A stretch of 64,000 bases of DNA from VBDM01 sp964430565 (lineage in GTDB: Bacteria; Pseudomonadota; Gammaproteobacteria; Burkholderiales; SG8-39): positions 62,001 through 126,000 of the forward strand of contig CAYSFD010000048.1 of NCBI GenBank assembly GCA_964430565.1, written 5' to 3'. The notes under the pieces were generated by a model. It made no database searches. It was given only the letters and a program-made list of their open reading frames with translations, and had not been told where the DNA came from. How positions within the stretch are numbered: position 1 is the stretch's first letter; each line of letters opens with the position of its first letter. Shown one piece after another: positions 8,877 through 17,425 of the stretch. Position numbers and translations under genes: made by a program.

Positions 8877-9844
8877 AGATTTGCGTCGTCGGCGCCGGCG
8901 CCGTGGGCGGTTTGGCCGGAGCGTGGTTTGCGAAGGCCGGGCACGAGGTGTCGCTCGTCGCCCGCGGCGCCCATCTCGAGGCGATCCGCGCGCGTGGGCT
9001 GACCCTGATCTCCGGGGAAAAGCGCGAAGTCCATCCGGTGCGCGCGTCTTCGGAGCCCGCCGATTTCGGCGTCCAGGACGCGGTGTTCATCTGTCTGAAA
9101 ACCTACTCGATCGGCGCGATGCTGCCGCGTCTGAAATCGCTGATCGGTCCCGGTACGATGGTGATCCCGGCGATCAACGGCTTGCCGTGGTGGTACTTCT
9201 ACAAGGAGGGCGGGAGCCTCGACGGCGCGAAAGTGGATTGCCTGGATCCCGCGGGCGAGCTTTTCTCTGCGCTCGATCCAAAGCACATCCTCGGCTGCGT
9301 CGTGCACGGGGCGGCGGAGGTCAGGGAGCCGGGAGTGGTGAGGCATACGGCCGGCCGACTCTTCATCATCGGCGAGCCCGATCGCACGAGATCGGCGCGC
9401 GCCGAGCGGTTGTCGGCGGCGATGAATGCTGCGGGCTTCGAGGCGAGGCTCGCACCGGACATACGGGTCGAGATCTGGACCAAGCTCATCGGAAACCTGT
9501 CCTACAACCCGGTGGCGGCGCTCGCGCTCGCGCACATGAACGACATCAACGGGAACGAAGCGCTGCTTGGCCTGATCCGGGTTCTGATGGAAGAGGCGAT
9601 GCGCGTCGCCGAAGCCTACGGCGTGCGCGTTCCGATGACGGTCGATGAGCGCATCGGCGTCGCCAAGGAGCTCGCCGGCGCCAAGATCTCCATGCACCAG
9701 GACGTCGAAAAACGCCGGCCGCTGGAAACCGACGCGATCGTCGGCGCCGTTGTGGAGCTCGCCCGCAAGGCGGGGATCTCAACACCCATGATCGACGCGG
9801 TATTCGCGCTCATTGTCGAGCGAGCGAAGCACCTCGACCGATAG
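8873..9844 (+). CDS. 2-dehydropantoate 2-reductase family protein
   Basis: NADPH-dependent ketopantoate reductase (PanE/ApbA) family. The N-terminal Rossmann motif VVGAGAVGG, the central lysine region LIGNLSYNPVAAL and the C-terminal all-helical domain are present across 323 residues. Family members make pantoate for coenzyme A. panB and panC lie 3 kb away on the other strand, which supports that role, but many genomes carry PanE-like paralogues of other function. It is translationally coupled to the preceding hydrolase. Confidence 0.82.
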   Translation: MKICVVGAGAVGGLAGAWFAKAGHEVSLVARGAHLEAIRARGLTLISGEKREVHPVRASSEPADFGVQDAVFICLKTYSIGAMLPRLKSLIGPGTMVIPAINGLPWWYFYKEGGSLDGAKVDCLDPAGELFSALDPKHILGCVVHGAAEVREPGVVRHTAGRLFIIGEPDRTRSARAERLSAAMNAAGFEARLAPDIRVEIWTKLIGNLSYNPVAALALAHMNDINGNEALLGLIRVLMEEAMRVAEAYGVRVPMTVDERIGVAKELAGAKISMHQDVEKRRPLETDAIVGAVVELARKAGISTPMIDAVFALIVERAKHLDR

Positions 9845-9910
9845 GCGGCCGCGGGACGCTGTGCGTTCGCCCTATGTTAAGATGGCGCGCCCTTTGAAAG
9901 AGAGTCCTTG

Positions 9911-10507
9911 ATGCAATTCGAGGGAAAAAACCTGTACGAGCGCATCGGCCTTGCACGTTTCGTTCGCGATATCAGGCACAACCGCCATCGCACGAGGCAA
10001 CTCGTCGGCATTGCGTTCATCATACTGCTCACGATCCTCGGCGCGCCGACGAATGCCGACCTCTACTTTATCGGCGCCGCGTTCGCGACGCTGGGAATTG
10101 CCGTGCGGTTCTGGGCATCGGGGCACGTGAAGAAGGACAAGGTGCTCGCCACAACCGGACCGTACGCCTACGTGCGCCACCCCCTGTATGTCGGCAATCA
10201 CCTTATTACGTTCGGCTTCTGTCTCGCCTCGGGCCTGTGGTGGAGCTTCTTGGTGTGGATCGCGCTCGGGATCTTTTACTATCCCCAGACCATCGCCCAC
10301 GAAGATAGACTGCTCGCCCGACTCTTCCCGGGCGATTGGGAGGCCTGGAGCAAGGAAACGCGCGCGCTGATCCCGCGGTTCAGGCCGTATCGTTCCGGCC
10401 AGAGCTCGGAGTGGTCGTTCAGGCAGAGTCTGCGCCAGAACGGCGAGCCGATCATCGCGGCTTTGCTGTTCCTCGGTTTGTACATTCTGTACGGGCCGCT
10501 GTCGTAA
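9911..10507 (+). CDS. Isoprenylcysteine carboxyl methyltransferase-type membrane methyltransferase
   Basis: Integral membrane protein, 198 residues, with the hallmark of ICMT/PEMT-like methyltransferases in its C-terminal half: GPYAYVRHPLYVGNHL followed by an acidic motif (EDRLLARLFPGDWEAW). These enzymes methylate lipid or small-molecule acceptors with SAM, and the acceptor is not deducible here. A C-terminal helix follows the catalytic part. The start is ATG 9911, with GAAAGAGAG upstream. A TTG directly before it is less likely. Confidence 0.82.
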   Translation: MQFEGKNLYERIGLARFVRDIRHNRHRTRQLVGIAFIILLTILGAPTNADLYFIGAAFATLGIAVRFWASGHVKKDKVLATTGPYAYVRHPLYVGNHLITFGFCLASGLWWSFLVWIALGIFYYPQTIAHEDRLLARLFPGDWEAWSKETRALIPRFRPYRSGQSSEWSFRQSLRQNGEPIIAALLFLGLYILYGPLS

Positions 10508-10517
10508 CGCGCCTTCC

Positions 10518-11210
10518 ATGCCCGCCCCGCTCGACAGCTCGACCGAGCGTGCGCTGATCGAGTGGGTCGAAGCCCGAACCCGCGCCGGGGATCCGGCGCT
10601 CGCGAGCGGCTACCAGGGCGCGGTTTACCTCTACGAAAGAGACGGCCGTCGTCTTGTCGTAAAAGCGGCGGCGGGCGGTGGCGTCGCGGGCCGGCTGCGG
10701 CGCTGGATGCTGCGCCGGGAATACGATGCTTACCAGCGGCTCGCCGACTTCGCCGGCAGCCCGCGATGTTACGGATTGATCGCCGGTCGCTATCTGGTGC
10801 TCGAATATATCGACGGTGTCTCGCTCCGGAGCGGGCGGATCGATGACAGACGCACCTACTTCGATACCCTGTTCGCGCATATCAGGGAGCTGCACCGTCG
10901 CGGCGTGGCGCACGCGGATCTCAAGCGCAGGGACAATCTCCTCGTGATCGGCGGCCGACTGCCTTGCCTGGTGGACTTCGGCGCGGCCATCGTGCGCAAG
11001 CCCGGATTCGCGCCGTTCAACCATTATCTCTACGAACTCGCCCGGCGCTTCGACTTCAATGCCTGGGCCAAGCTCAAGTACCAGGGCCGCATGGAGGAGC
11101 TCACACCGGAAGACCGCCCGTACTACCGGCGCACCGTAATAGAAATAATTGCGCGCGCGATCAAGCGGCCTTACGTGCGGCTCAAACGCCGGGTTGCAGG
11201 CCGGCGGTAG
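10518..11210 (+). CDS. Protein-kinase-like fold protein (lipopolysaccharide kinase-type)
   Basis: Single small kinase-fold domain of 230 residues. A glycine-containing strand (GYQGAVYLYERDGRR), the Lys of LVVKAA, the catalytic loop AHADLKRRDNLL and the metal-binding LVDFGAA (DFG) are in the right order. The short form resembles RIO/Kdo-kinase-like proteins of proteobacteria that phosphorylate LPS or small targets rather than classical Ser/Thr kinases. It starts 10 bases after the methyltransferase, so the two are probably co-transcribed. The target is unknown. Confidence 0.78.
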   Translation: MPAPLDSSTERALIEWVEARTRAGDPALASGYQGAVYLYERDGRRLVVKAAAGGGVAGRLRRWMLRREYDAYQRLADFAGSPRCYGLIAGRYLVLEYIDGVSLRSGRIDDRRTYFDTLFAHIRELHRRGVAHADLKRRDNLLVIGGRLPCLVDFGAAIVRKPGFAPFNHYLYELARRFDFNAWAKLKYQGRMEELTPEDRPYYRRTVIEIIARAIKRPYVRLKRRVAGRR

Positions 11211-11268
11211 AAAACCGTGGTCTGTCCGGTCTGTCCCCGGTTCTACTTCTGCCCGGTTTTACTTCTGC

Positions 11269-12315
11269 TCAGCGCAGAGAATGCGCGGCGAGCAGCGCCG
11301 AGCCGAACACGAGCAGCGCGCCGGCCTGATGCGCGCCGGCGAGGGTAACCGGAACGGCCAGCAGCAGAGTGGCGATCCCCAGGGCGATTTGCAGTGCAAG
11401 CATCGCGAGCAGCAGGTCCGCTGCCAGCCTTGCGCGTCGGGGCGCCGCCGCGCGGCGCACGCGCAGCCAGAACCAGGGCACGAGGAACGCGAGCAGCCAG
11501 GCGATCAGCCGGTGATCGAACTGCACCGTTGCCATATTGCTGAAGAAATTGAGATACCAGGGTTCGAGCACGAAAATTCCCGGCGGCACGACATGGCCGT
11601 TCATGAGCGGGAAGCTGTTGTAGGCAAGTCCCGCCCGGATGCCTGCGACAAGGCCGCCCGAGAGCACCATCACGAAGACCAAAACGGCGAGTGCGACGGC
11701 GAGCCGGCGCAATCCCGCGGGGACCGTGCTCGCCCCCGACGCACGCGGGAAAAACAGATCGAGGGCGATCCACAGCATTGCAGCGAAGATCAGGAAGGCG
11801 ATCCCGAGGTGGGCCGTAAGACGGTATTGCGAAACGCGCGGATCGTCGACAAGACCGGATTGCACCATGTACCAGCCCATCGCCCCCTGCAGCGCGCCGA
11901 GTATGAATATCCCGGCGAGCTTCCACGTCAGGGCGCGCGCAATATTCCTGCGCAACGCGAACCACAGCAAAGGCACGAGGAATGCTGCGCCGATCAACCT
12001 CCCCAGGAGTCGATGAAGGTACTCCCACCAGAAAATGCTCTTGAACCCGGCGAGACTCATAGTCGGATTGACCAGCCGGTACTCGGGAGTTTGCCGGTAC
12101 TTCTGGAAGGCTTCCTGCCACGCGGTTGCGTCGAGCGGGGGCAGCACGCCGATAATCGGCTGCCATTCCACGATCGACAGACCCGAACGGGTGAGGCGCG
12201 TGATGCCACCGACCACGACCACCGCGAAAACAAGCGTGCAGCAGGCGAGCAGCCAGACGGCGACGGCGCGGTCGCGGTGCGGCGTTGGCGCCGCAGATGC
12301 CTCAGTATCATTCAT
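11269..12315 (-). CDS. ctaA: Heme A synthase (COX15/CtaA family)
   Basis: Integral membrane enzyme that oxidises heme O to heme A for aa3-type cytochrome oxidase. Eight hydrophobic helices are visible. The signature GGITRLTRSGLSIVEWQPI near the N-terminus and conserved His residues (EYLHRLLGR, TAHLG, DHRLIAW, AGAHQAGAL) are present. The start is uncertain: MNDTEAS at 12315 is chosen, and an in-frame ATG lies at 12324. No oxidase or ctaB gene lies in the window. Confidence 0.93.
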   Translation of the reverse strand: MNDTEASAAPTPHRDRAVAVWLLACCTLVFAVVVVGGITRLTRSGLSIVEWQPIIGVLPPLDATAWQEAFQKYRQTPEYRLVNPTMSLAGFKSIFWWEYLHRLLGRLIGAAFLVPLLWFALRRNIARALTWKLAGIFILGALQGAMGWYMVQSGLVDDPRVSQYRLTAHLGIAFLIFAAMLWIALDLFFPRASGASTVPAGLRRLAVALAVLVFVMVLSGGLVAGIRAGLAYNSFPLMNGHVVPPGIFVLEPWYLNFFSNMATVQFDHRLIAWLLAFLVPWFWLRVRRAAAPRRARLAADLLLAMLALQIALGIATLLLAVPVTLAGAHQAGALLVFGSALLAAHSLR

Positions 12316-12488
12316 GCGCGTCATTCCATTTAGCTTGACTCCGCTCAGCACGGCACGCGCGGGGGGGCAGATTTCGCACTGGATGGCCCGCGGAACATGG
12401 GTTAAAGTAATACGAGCGGAAGGGCGCGGCGCTCGAAGCAGGCGGCGCGGATCGCCCCGGCGGCTTTATCCGCATGAGGAGGTTCGCC

Positions 12489-12725
12489 ATGTTTGCAATC
12501 GTGTACAAATCGGACGGCGTTCCGATCTGCGTCCAGGTCGCCGGGATCTCGCCCGACCCGGTCGTCGTCTGGAGCTCGGAAAGCGCCGCCAAGGCCTTCA
12601 TCGACAGCAAGGGCGGCGCGGCCGAGTTCCAGTCCATCGCCGTGGACGAACAGGTCATGGAGAAAATGGCCAAAGCGCTCGGTTGTCCGGTCGAGAAACT
12701 CATGGTGGAGCCGTACCCGTCCTGA
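12489..12725 (+). CDS. Small conserved-looking hypothetical protein (78 aa)
   Basis: A soluble acidic protein of 78 residues with no signal peptide or membrane segment and no domain I recognise. The start is well supported: a perfect AGGAGG at 12477-12482 sits six bases before the ATG. The sequence alternates beta-like (FAIVYKSDGVPICVQV) and helical (ESAAKAFIDSK, EQVMEKMAKALG) stretches, suggesting a compact alpha/beta fold. It stands alone between ctaA (divergent) and panC (convergent). Function unknown. Confidence 0.7.
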   Translation: MFAIVYKSDGVPICVQVAGISPDPVVVWSSESAAKAFIDSKGGAAEFQSIAVDEQVMEKMAKALGCPVEKLMVEPYPS

Positions 12726-12786
12726 GTATTGAAAAAGCAGATCCTTCCCCCGCATCAAGTGCGGCTAAAGGCCGCTCACGATGACC

Positions 12787-13614
12787 CTAAAGGGTCACCT
12801 CGACGTTGTCAATCAGGCGGGGTCTCCCAAGCTTGGCGGCGCCGAGAACGACGAGCTCCCGATCGGCGGATGAAGGCGACTGCAGGTCGGCTTGTCTCCT
12901 GATCGCGACGTAATCGGGTACCCATTCCCTGCCGAACTTCGCCAGCGCCTGCGCTTCGAGCTTCGCGTAGTCGCGCCGGCCCGCGAGCAGCGCGTCGCGC
13001 ACTTCACACAACACCCGGTAGAGCCGCGGGGCTTCGCTCCGCTCCGCCGCAGAAAGGTAGGCGTTCCTCGAGCTGAGCGCGAGCCCGTCTTCGGCGCGAA
13101 CCGTCTCGGCGGGAATGATCTCCACGGGCAACGCAAGCTGATTCACCATGTCGCGCAGCACCACGTATTGCTGATAGTCCTTTTTGCCGAAGATCGCGGT
13201 GTGCGGGGCGACCATGTTGAGAAGCTTGAGGACTACGGTTGCAACGCCGCGAAAGTGGCCGGGCCGGTATGCGCCTTCCAGGATGTGCTGCAGATCCGAA
13301 GGCTCGACTACGAAGGTCTGCTGCTCCGGGTAGATCTCGGTCTCGCGCGGCGCGAACACGACGTCGACGCCGATTTCCTTCATCATGTCGGAATCGGCCT
13401 GCAGCGTGCGCGGGTAGCGCTCGAAATCCTCCTTCGGTCCGAACTGGATCCGGTTGACGAATATGCTCACGACGGTGCACGCCGCGCGATGCTTCGCCAG
13501 GCGCATGAGTTGGATGTGCCCCGCGTGGAGATTGCCCATGGTCGGGACGAAGACGTTGTCGGGCTCGCGCCGCAGCCGTTCGCGCAAGTCCTTCACCGAA
13601 GTGATGATGTCCAC
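12787..13614 (-). CDS. panC: Pantothenate synthetase
   Basis: Joins pantoate and beta-alanine with ATP to form pantothenate. The nucleotide-binding motif PTMGNLHAGHIQL (HIGH-like) and FGKKDYQQ (KMSKS-like) are intact. The frame stays open far upstream, but family alignment (VDIITSVKDLRERL) fixes the start at GTG 13614, eight bases after the panB stop, giving 275 residues. It forms an operon with panB and the deoxynucleoside kinase. Confidence 0.96.
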   Translation of the reverse strand: MDIITSVKDLRERLRREPDNVFVPTMGNLHAGHIQLMRLAKHRAACTVVSIFVNRIQFGPKEDFERYPRTLQADSDMMKEIGVDVVFAPRETEIYPEQQTFVVEPSDLQHILEGAYRPGHFRGVATVVLKLLNMVAPHTAIFGKKDYQQYVVLRDMVNQLALPVEIIPAETVRAEDGLALSSRNAYLSAAERSEAPRLYRVLCEVRDALLAGRRDYAKLEAQALAKFGREWVPDYVAIRRQADLQSPSSADRELVVLGAAKLGRPRLIDNVEVTL

Positions 13615-13622
13615 CGGCCGCC

Positions 13623-14417
13623 CTAGAAGCTGTGTTCTTCGGAGGGGAAACTGCCGTCTCTCACAGCGCGCACGTAGCGCTCGGCTGCGTCGGAGATGCT
13701 GGAAGCCCCTTTCATGAAGTTCCTCACGAAGCGCGCCTTTTTTCCCGGAAATACGTCGAGCATATCGTGCAGCACCAGCACCTGGCCGGAGCATCCTGGG
13801 CCGGCGCCGATGCCTATGGTCGGAATGCGCAAACGTTGCGTAACTTGTTCGCCGAGCTTGGCCGGTATCGCCTCGAGCACCAGCAGCCCGGCGCCTGCCG
13901 CTTCGAGTTCGAGCGCGTCTCCGAGCAGCTTCTGCTCGGCGTCCTCGCCCTTGCCCTGTACGCGGTAGCCGCCGAACTGGTGCACCGACTGCGGCGTGAG
14001 TCCGAGGTGGCCGCACACCGGCACGCCACGCTGGGTGAGAAAGCGCACCGACTCGGCGAGCTCCCCGCCGCCCTCGACCTTGACCATCTGCGCGCCTGCG
14101 GCCATCAGCTCGGCCGCGTTGCGGAAGGCCTGCTGCGGGGATTCCTGATAGCTGCCAAACGGCATATCGGTGATGAGAAAGGCGCGCTTGCTGCCGCGCG
14201 CCACGCAGCGCGTGTGATAGGCCATGTCGGCGAGCGTCACCGGCAGCGTGGTGTCGTGCCCCTGGAGCACCATTCCAAGTGAGTCGCCTACGAGCAGGCT
14301 GTCCAGACCGGCGACGTCGAGCATCGCGGCGAAGCTCGCGTCGTAGCAGGTGAGCATGGCGATTTTCACGCCATCGTCGCGAAGTTTTTGCAACGCCTTG
14401 ATGCTCAGTCGGGTCAT
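13623..14417 (-). CDS. panB: 3-methyl-2-oxobutanoate hydroxymethyltransferase
   Basis: First committed enzyme of pantothenate synthesis: transfers hydroxymethyl from methylenetetrahydrofolate to ketoisovalerate. 264 residues. MLTCYDASFA, LLVGDSLGMVLQGHD and the metal/substrate segment KVEGG are present. The ATG lies two bases after the kinase stop, and panC follows after eight bases, so the three genes form one unit. Confidence 0.97.
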   Translation of the reverse strand: MTRLSIKALQKLRDDGVKIAMLTCYDASFAAMLDVAGLDSLLVGDSLGMVLQGHDTTLPVTLADMAYHTRCVARGSKRAFLITDMPFGSYQESPQQAFRNAAELMAAGAQMVKVEGGGELAESVRFLTQRGVPVCGHLGLTPQSVHQFGGYRVQGKGEDAEQKLLGDALELEAAGAGLLVLEAIPAKLGEQVTQRLRIPTIGIGAGPGCSGQVLVLHDMLDVFPGKKARFVRNFMKGASSISDAAERYVRAVRDGSFPSEEHSF

Positions 14418-14418
14418 C

Positions 14419-15060
14419 CTATTCTCCCCAGTTAAAGAACTCGCGGTTGCCGCGCATCGAGCCGACGCGCTCGATGAGCAGATCGAGGTCGCGTTCCTCG
14501 CCTACGAAGTCGAGCTTCTCGGAGTTCACGACCAAAACCGGGCTCGCGCTGAAGTGGTGGAAAAAACGGGTGTAACTGTCCGTGAGCAAGGCGAGATACT
14601 CCGAGCTGATCAGCCTTTCGAATTCTACGCCGCGACGGCGCACGCGCTCGTAGAGCGTCGCCGGTTGCGCCTGGAGATAGATGACGAGGTCGGGCCGCGG
14701 AGCCTGAGGCTTGAGCGAATCGAAAATCTGCTGGTACAAGTGCAGCTCGTCCCCCGAGAGCGTCAGGCGCGCAAACAGCGGATCCTTGTCCAGGAGAAAG
14801 TCGCATACGGTGAACCGGTTGAACAGGTCCATCTGCGCGATCTCCCGCAGCTGGGCGATCCGCTGGAACAGGAAAAACAGCTGTGTCGGCAAGGCAAATC
14901 GCGGCATGTCCTGATAGAAGCGCGGCAGGAACGGATTCTGCTCGGGACGCTCAAGGACCACAGTCGCGCGAAGCCGGTCCGCGAGGCGCCTGGCGAGGCT
15001 GGTCTTGCCCACGCCGATCGGTCCCTCGACGACGACATAGTGATATTTTGAAAGCGGCAC
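14419..15060 (-). CDS. Deoxynucleoside kinase (deoxyadenosine/deoxyguanosine type)
   Basis: Phosphorylates deoxynucleosides in the salvage pathway. 213 residues with the P-loop GPIGVGKTSL at residues about 14-23, the catalytic acidic segment ERPEQNPFL, and the arginine-rich lid YERVRRRGVEFER. In Betaproteobacteria this gene commonly lies between folK and panB. Here panB is next, but folK is 24 kb away. It is the first gene of the kinase-panB-panC operon. Confidence 0.9.
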   Translation of the reverse strand: MPLSKYHYVVVEGPIGVGKTSLARRLADRLRATVVLERPEQNPFLPRFYQDMPRFALPTQLFFLFQRIAQLREIAQMDLFNRFTVCDFLLDKDPLFARLTLSGDELHLYQQIFDSLKPQAPRPDLVIYLQAQPATLYERVRRRGVEFERLISSEYLALLTDSYTRFFHHFSASPVLVVNSEKLDFVGEERDLDLLIERVGSMRGNREFFNWGE

Positions 15061-15348
15061 GGGGCTGGGGCTCGCGACGAACGGGGCTCATAATACACAA
15101 CACGCGCCCGCCAGGGCGGCGCGCCCTGCACTTGACCTGGCGTGCGCTCGGACTGCATGATTTGCCGTAACACCCTTCGCAGCGAACTGTGCTGCATCCG
15201 TATTGAAGGAAGCGTAGACATCGGCGTTCTGAAGGAGGGGGTATGACGCTGGCGCGAACATCCCCGACCGCACCACGGGCACGGCCACGACCGACGGGGC
15301 AAGGGTGCTCGCTGAGACGGCGATGTCGCCTGTTTTCCGGCTGATCTC
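15061..15348. other. Intergenic region upstream of prsK
   Basis: 288 bases between the divergent kinase and prsK genes. I see no RNA gene, no -24/-12 promoter and no copy of the GTGAAAAC element found further on. A minus-strand open frame through it reads like protein in part but has no start or recognisable family, and may be a gene remnant. Confidence 0.4.
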
Positions 15349-17409
15349 ATGAATCTGGGAGTTACCGGTTACGGCGCAGCGGGTCTGGCGTTCATTTTTC
15401 TTACCGCATTGCTCGTCACCAGCTGGGAAGGCCGACAGGTCGGCGCCCGCCTGATTGTCGCGAGCGCCGCTACTGCGGTCTGGGGTCTTGTGCTGGCAGC
15501 CGAAAGCGGGCTCGGCGGCATGCCTTTGCTGGCGGTCTATCTGGCGGAAGTGGCGCGTGCCGCCACCTGGTTGCTGGTGCTGACTGACCTCGCGGCTGTT
15601 GCGGCGCCCCGGTTGCTCATCGTCGGCGCACATGTGCTTTGGGTTGGATTGCTGGTGATCGGCTTGGTTGCGCCAGTGTTGCCGCATTTTGGAATGGACA
15701 TCGATGCGCCATCCTTGTCGCTTTCGCGCGCCGGCCTCGGGCTGGCGCTGATAGGTCTGATACTTCTCGAGCAGATCTACCGCAATTCGACTCAATCGGC
15801 GCGACGCGCGCTGCGCTATTTTGTGGTTGGCGTCGGCGGCATGTTTGTCTATGACCTTTTCCTGTTTTCCCAGGCGGAATTGGCAAGCGGAATTTCCGCT
15901 GACGCATGGAATGCGCGCGGGGTCATCAACAGCTTCGCTGTGCCAATGATAGCCCTGGCCGTTCGCAGCAACCCGCAGTGGTCGCTCAATATCTTTGTGT
16001 CGCGACAGGTGGTGTTCTACACGGCGACCTTCGCGGCCGTCGGCATTTATCTGGTCGCGATGGTGCTGGGTGTTTACGTTGTCCGGGATCTCGGCGTCAG
16101 CTGGGGAGACGTTGGGGAGACTATGTTCATTGCCGGCGCCGCCGTGGTCCTCGTAGGTCTGGTGACCTCGCGTGCACTGCGGCGACAGGCAGCGGTCTTC
16201 ATCAGCAAGCACTTCTACAGCAACAAGTATGATTACCGTATTGAGTGGTCGCGCTTCATCCAGACCCTTTCTTCGGCCTCAGAAGACGATATCCGGCGTA
16301 CGTCCGTGCGCGCGGTTGCGCAGATCTTCTCCAGTCCTGGCGGCATTCTGTTTCTACGCGACGAACAGGGGCGTCAATTCGTGCCCGCGACTGGCTGGCC
16401 GATTCGTGTGGACGCAGTCATCGGTATCGCGCCTGTCAGTGCGAACAGTGACCTGGTGCGCTTCGTTCATGAGAAGCAGTGGATCATCGATTTGCACGAG
16501 TATCGCCGGATCCCGGATTTTTACCAGAACATCGGGTTACCCGACTGGCTGCGTGCAAACCCGACGTTGCGTATCGTCTCGCCGATACTGGAGCTGGATC
16601 GTCTGGCCGGTTTTTTTGTGCTGTACGATCCACCACCGCCGTTTGAGCTGACATACGAGGATCGCGATCTGTTGAAGATGGTGGGTCGGCACGTCGCAAC
16701 GCAACTTGCGCAGCGCGATGCAGATCGAAAGCTTGCGGAAAGCCGCCAGTTCGAGGCATACAATCGGCTGACGGCGTTCATGATGCATGACCTCAAGAAT
16801 TCTGTGGCGCAGTTGCAGCTCATAGTGGCCAATGCGGAACGCCACAAGCTCAAACCCGAATTCATGGAGGATACCGTTGGCACCATCGCCAACACCGTCG
16901 ATCGGATGAAGCGTCTGATCGACCAGATACGCAATGCGCCGACCAATGCCCGCACCCAGGTCATCAGGCTCGATGATCTGGTCACCGGTGCGGTGGCGCG
17001 TTGCAGCCCGAGACAACCGGTTCCGGTCCTGCAGCGCGAGGATGGCTGCGCGATCTGTGTCAAAGCCGACGCCGAACGACTATCGGCGGTTCTGGAGCAC
17101 GTCATTCGCAATGCGCAGGATGCCGCACCGGAAGGGCAGGTGTCGGTACGGGTGACCGAGGTGGAAGGCGAGGCGGTCATTGTGGTCACCGATACCGGTC
17201 AGGGTATGGACCCGGAATTCGTCCGCGAGCGCTTGTTCCGTCCGTTCGACAGCACCAAGGGCTTCAAAGGGATGGGTATTGGCGCCTACCAGACGCGCGA
17301 ATATGTTCAGCTGCTGGGTGGGCATGTGGAAGTACAGAGTACGCCCGGCCAGGGAACGTCCTTTTCAATTACGCTGCCGGCTGAGCGGAGTGTCGGTGCA
17401 CCGACCTGA
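15349..17409 (+). CDS. prsK: PrsK-type membrane sensor histidine kinase
   Basis: Sensor kinase of the PrsK family, which in EPS/PEP-CTERM bacteria partners PrsR. The N-terminal third has seven or eight membrane helices (to about residue 280), followed by a GAF-like domain (about 320-440). The kinase core has the phospho-acceptor H in AFMMHDLKNSV, the N-box HVIRNAQDAAP, DTGQGMDP and the G2 box GMGIGAYQTREY. The 686-residue length is typical. prsR starts 16 bases downstream. The stimulus is unknown. By eye the base composition is less GC-rich than in flanking housekeeping genes. Confidence 0.93.
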   Translation: MNLGVTGYGAAGLAFIFLTALLVTSWEGRQVGARLIVASAATAVWGLVLAAESGLGGMPLLAVYLAEVARAATWLLVLTDLAAVAAPRLLIVGAHVLWVGLLVIGLVAPVLPHFGMDIDAPSLSLSRAGLGLALIGLILLEQIYRNSTQSARRALRYFVVGVGGMFVYDLFLFSQAELASGISADAWNARGVINSFAVPMIALAVRSNPQWSLNIFVSRQVVFYTATFAAVGIYLVAMVLGVYVVRDLGVSWGDVGETMFIAGAAVVLVGLVTSRALRRQAAVFISKHFYSNKYDYRIEWSRFIQTLSSASEDDIRRTSVRAVAQIFSSPGGILFLRDEQGRQFVPATGWPIRVDAVIGIAPVSANSDLVRFVHEKQWIIDLHEYRRIPDFYQNIGLPDWLRANPTLRIVSPILELDRLAGFFVLYDPPPPFELTYEDRDLLKMVGRHVATQLAQRDADRKLAESRQFEAYNRLTAFMMHDLKNSVAQLQLIVANAERHKLKPEFMEDTVGTIANTVDRMKRLIDQIRNAPTNARTQVIRLDDLVTGAVARCSPRQPVPVLQREDGCAICVKADAERLSAVLEHVIRNAQDAAPEGQVSVRVTEVEGEAVIVVTDTGQGMDPEFVRERLFRPFDSTKGFKGMGIGAYQTREYVQLLGGHVEVQSTPGQGTSFSITLPAERSVGAPT

Positions 17410-17425
17410 AGAAGTGGCCTATATC

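Noticed and set aside
12782..12797. TGACCCT-aa-AGGGTCA hairpin as terminator between the small protein gene and panC
   Set aside because: It overlaps the panC stop codon and has no T-run on either strand.
15088..16212. Long open frame on the minus strand opposite prsK, with a protein-like stretch over 15.1-15.35 kb
   Set aside because: Most of it is antisense to the well-supported prsK and has shadow composition. The tail in the intergenic part has no start, ribosome-binding site or family; at most a remnant.
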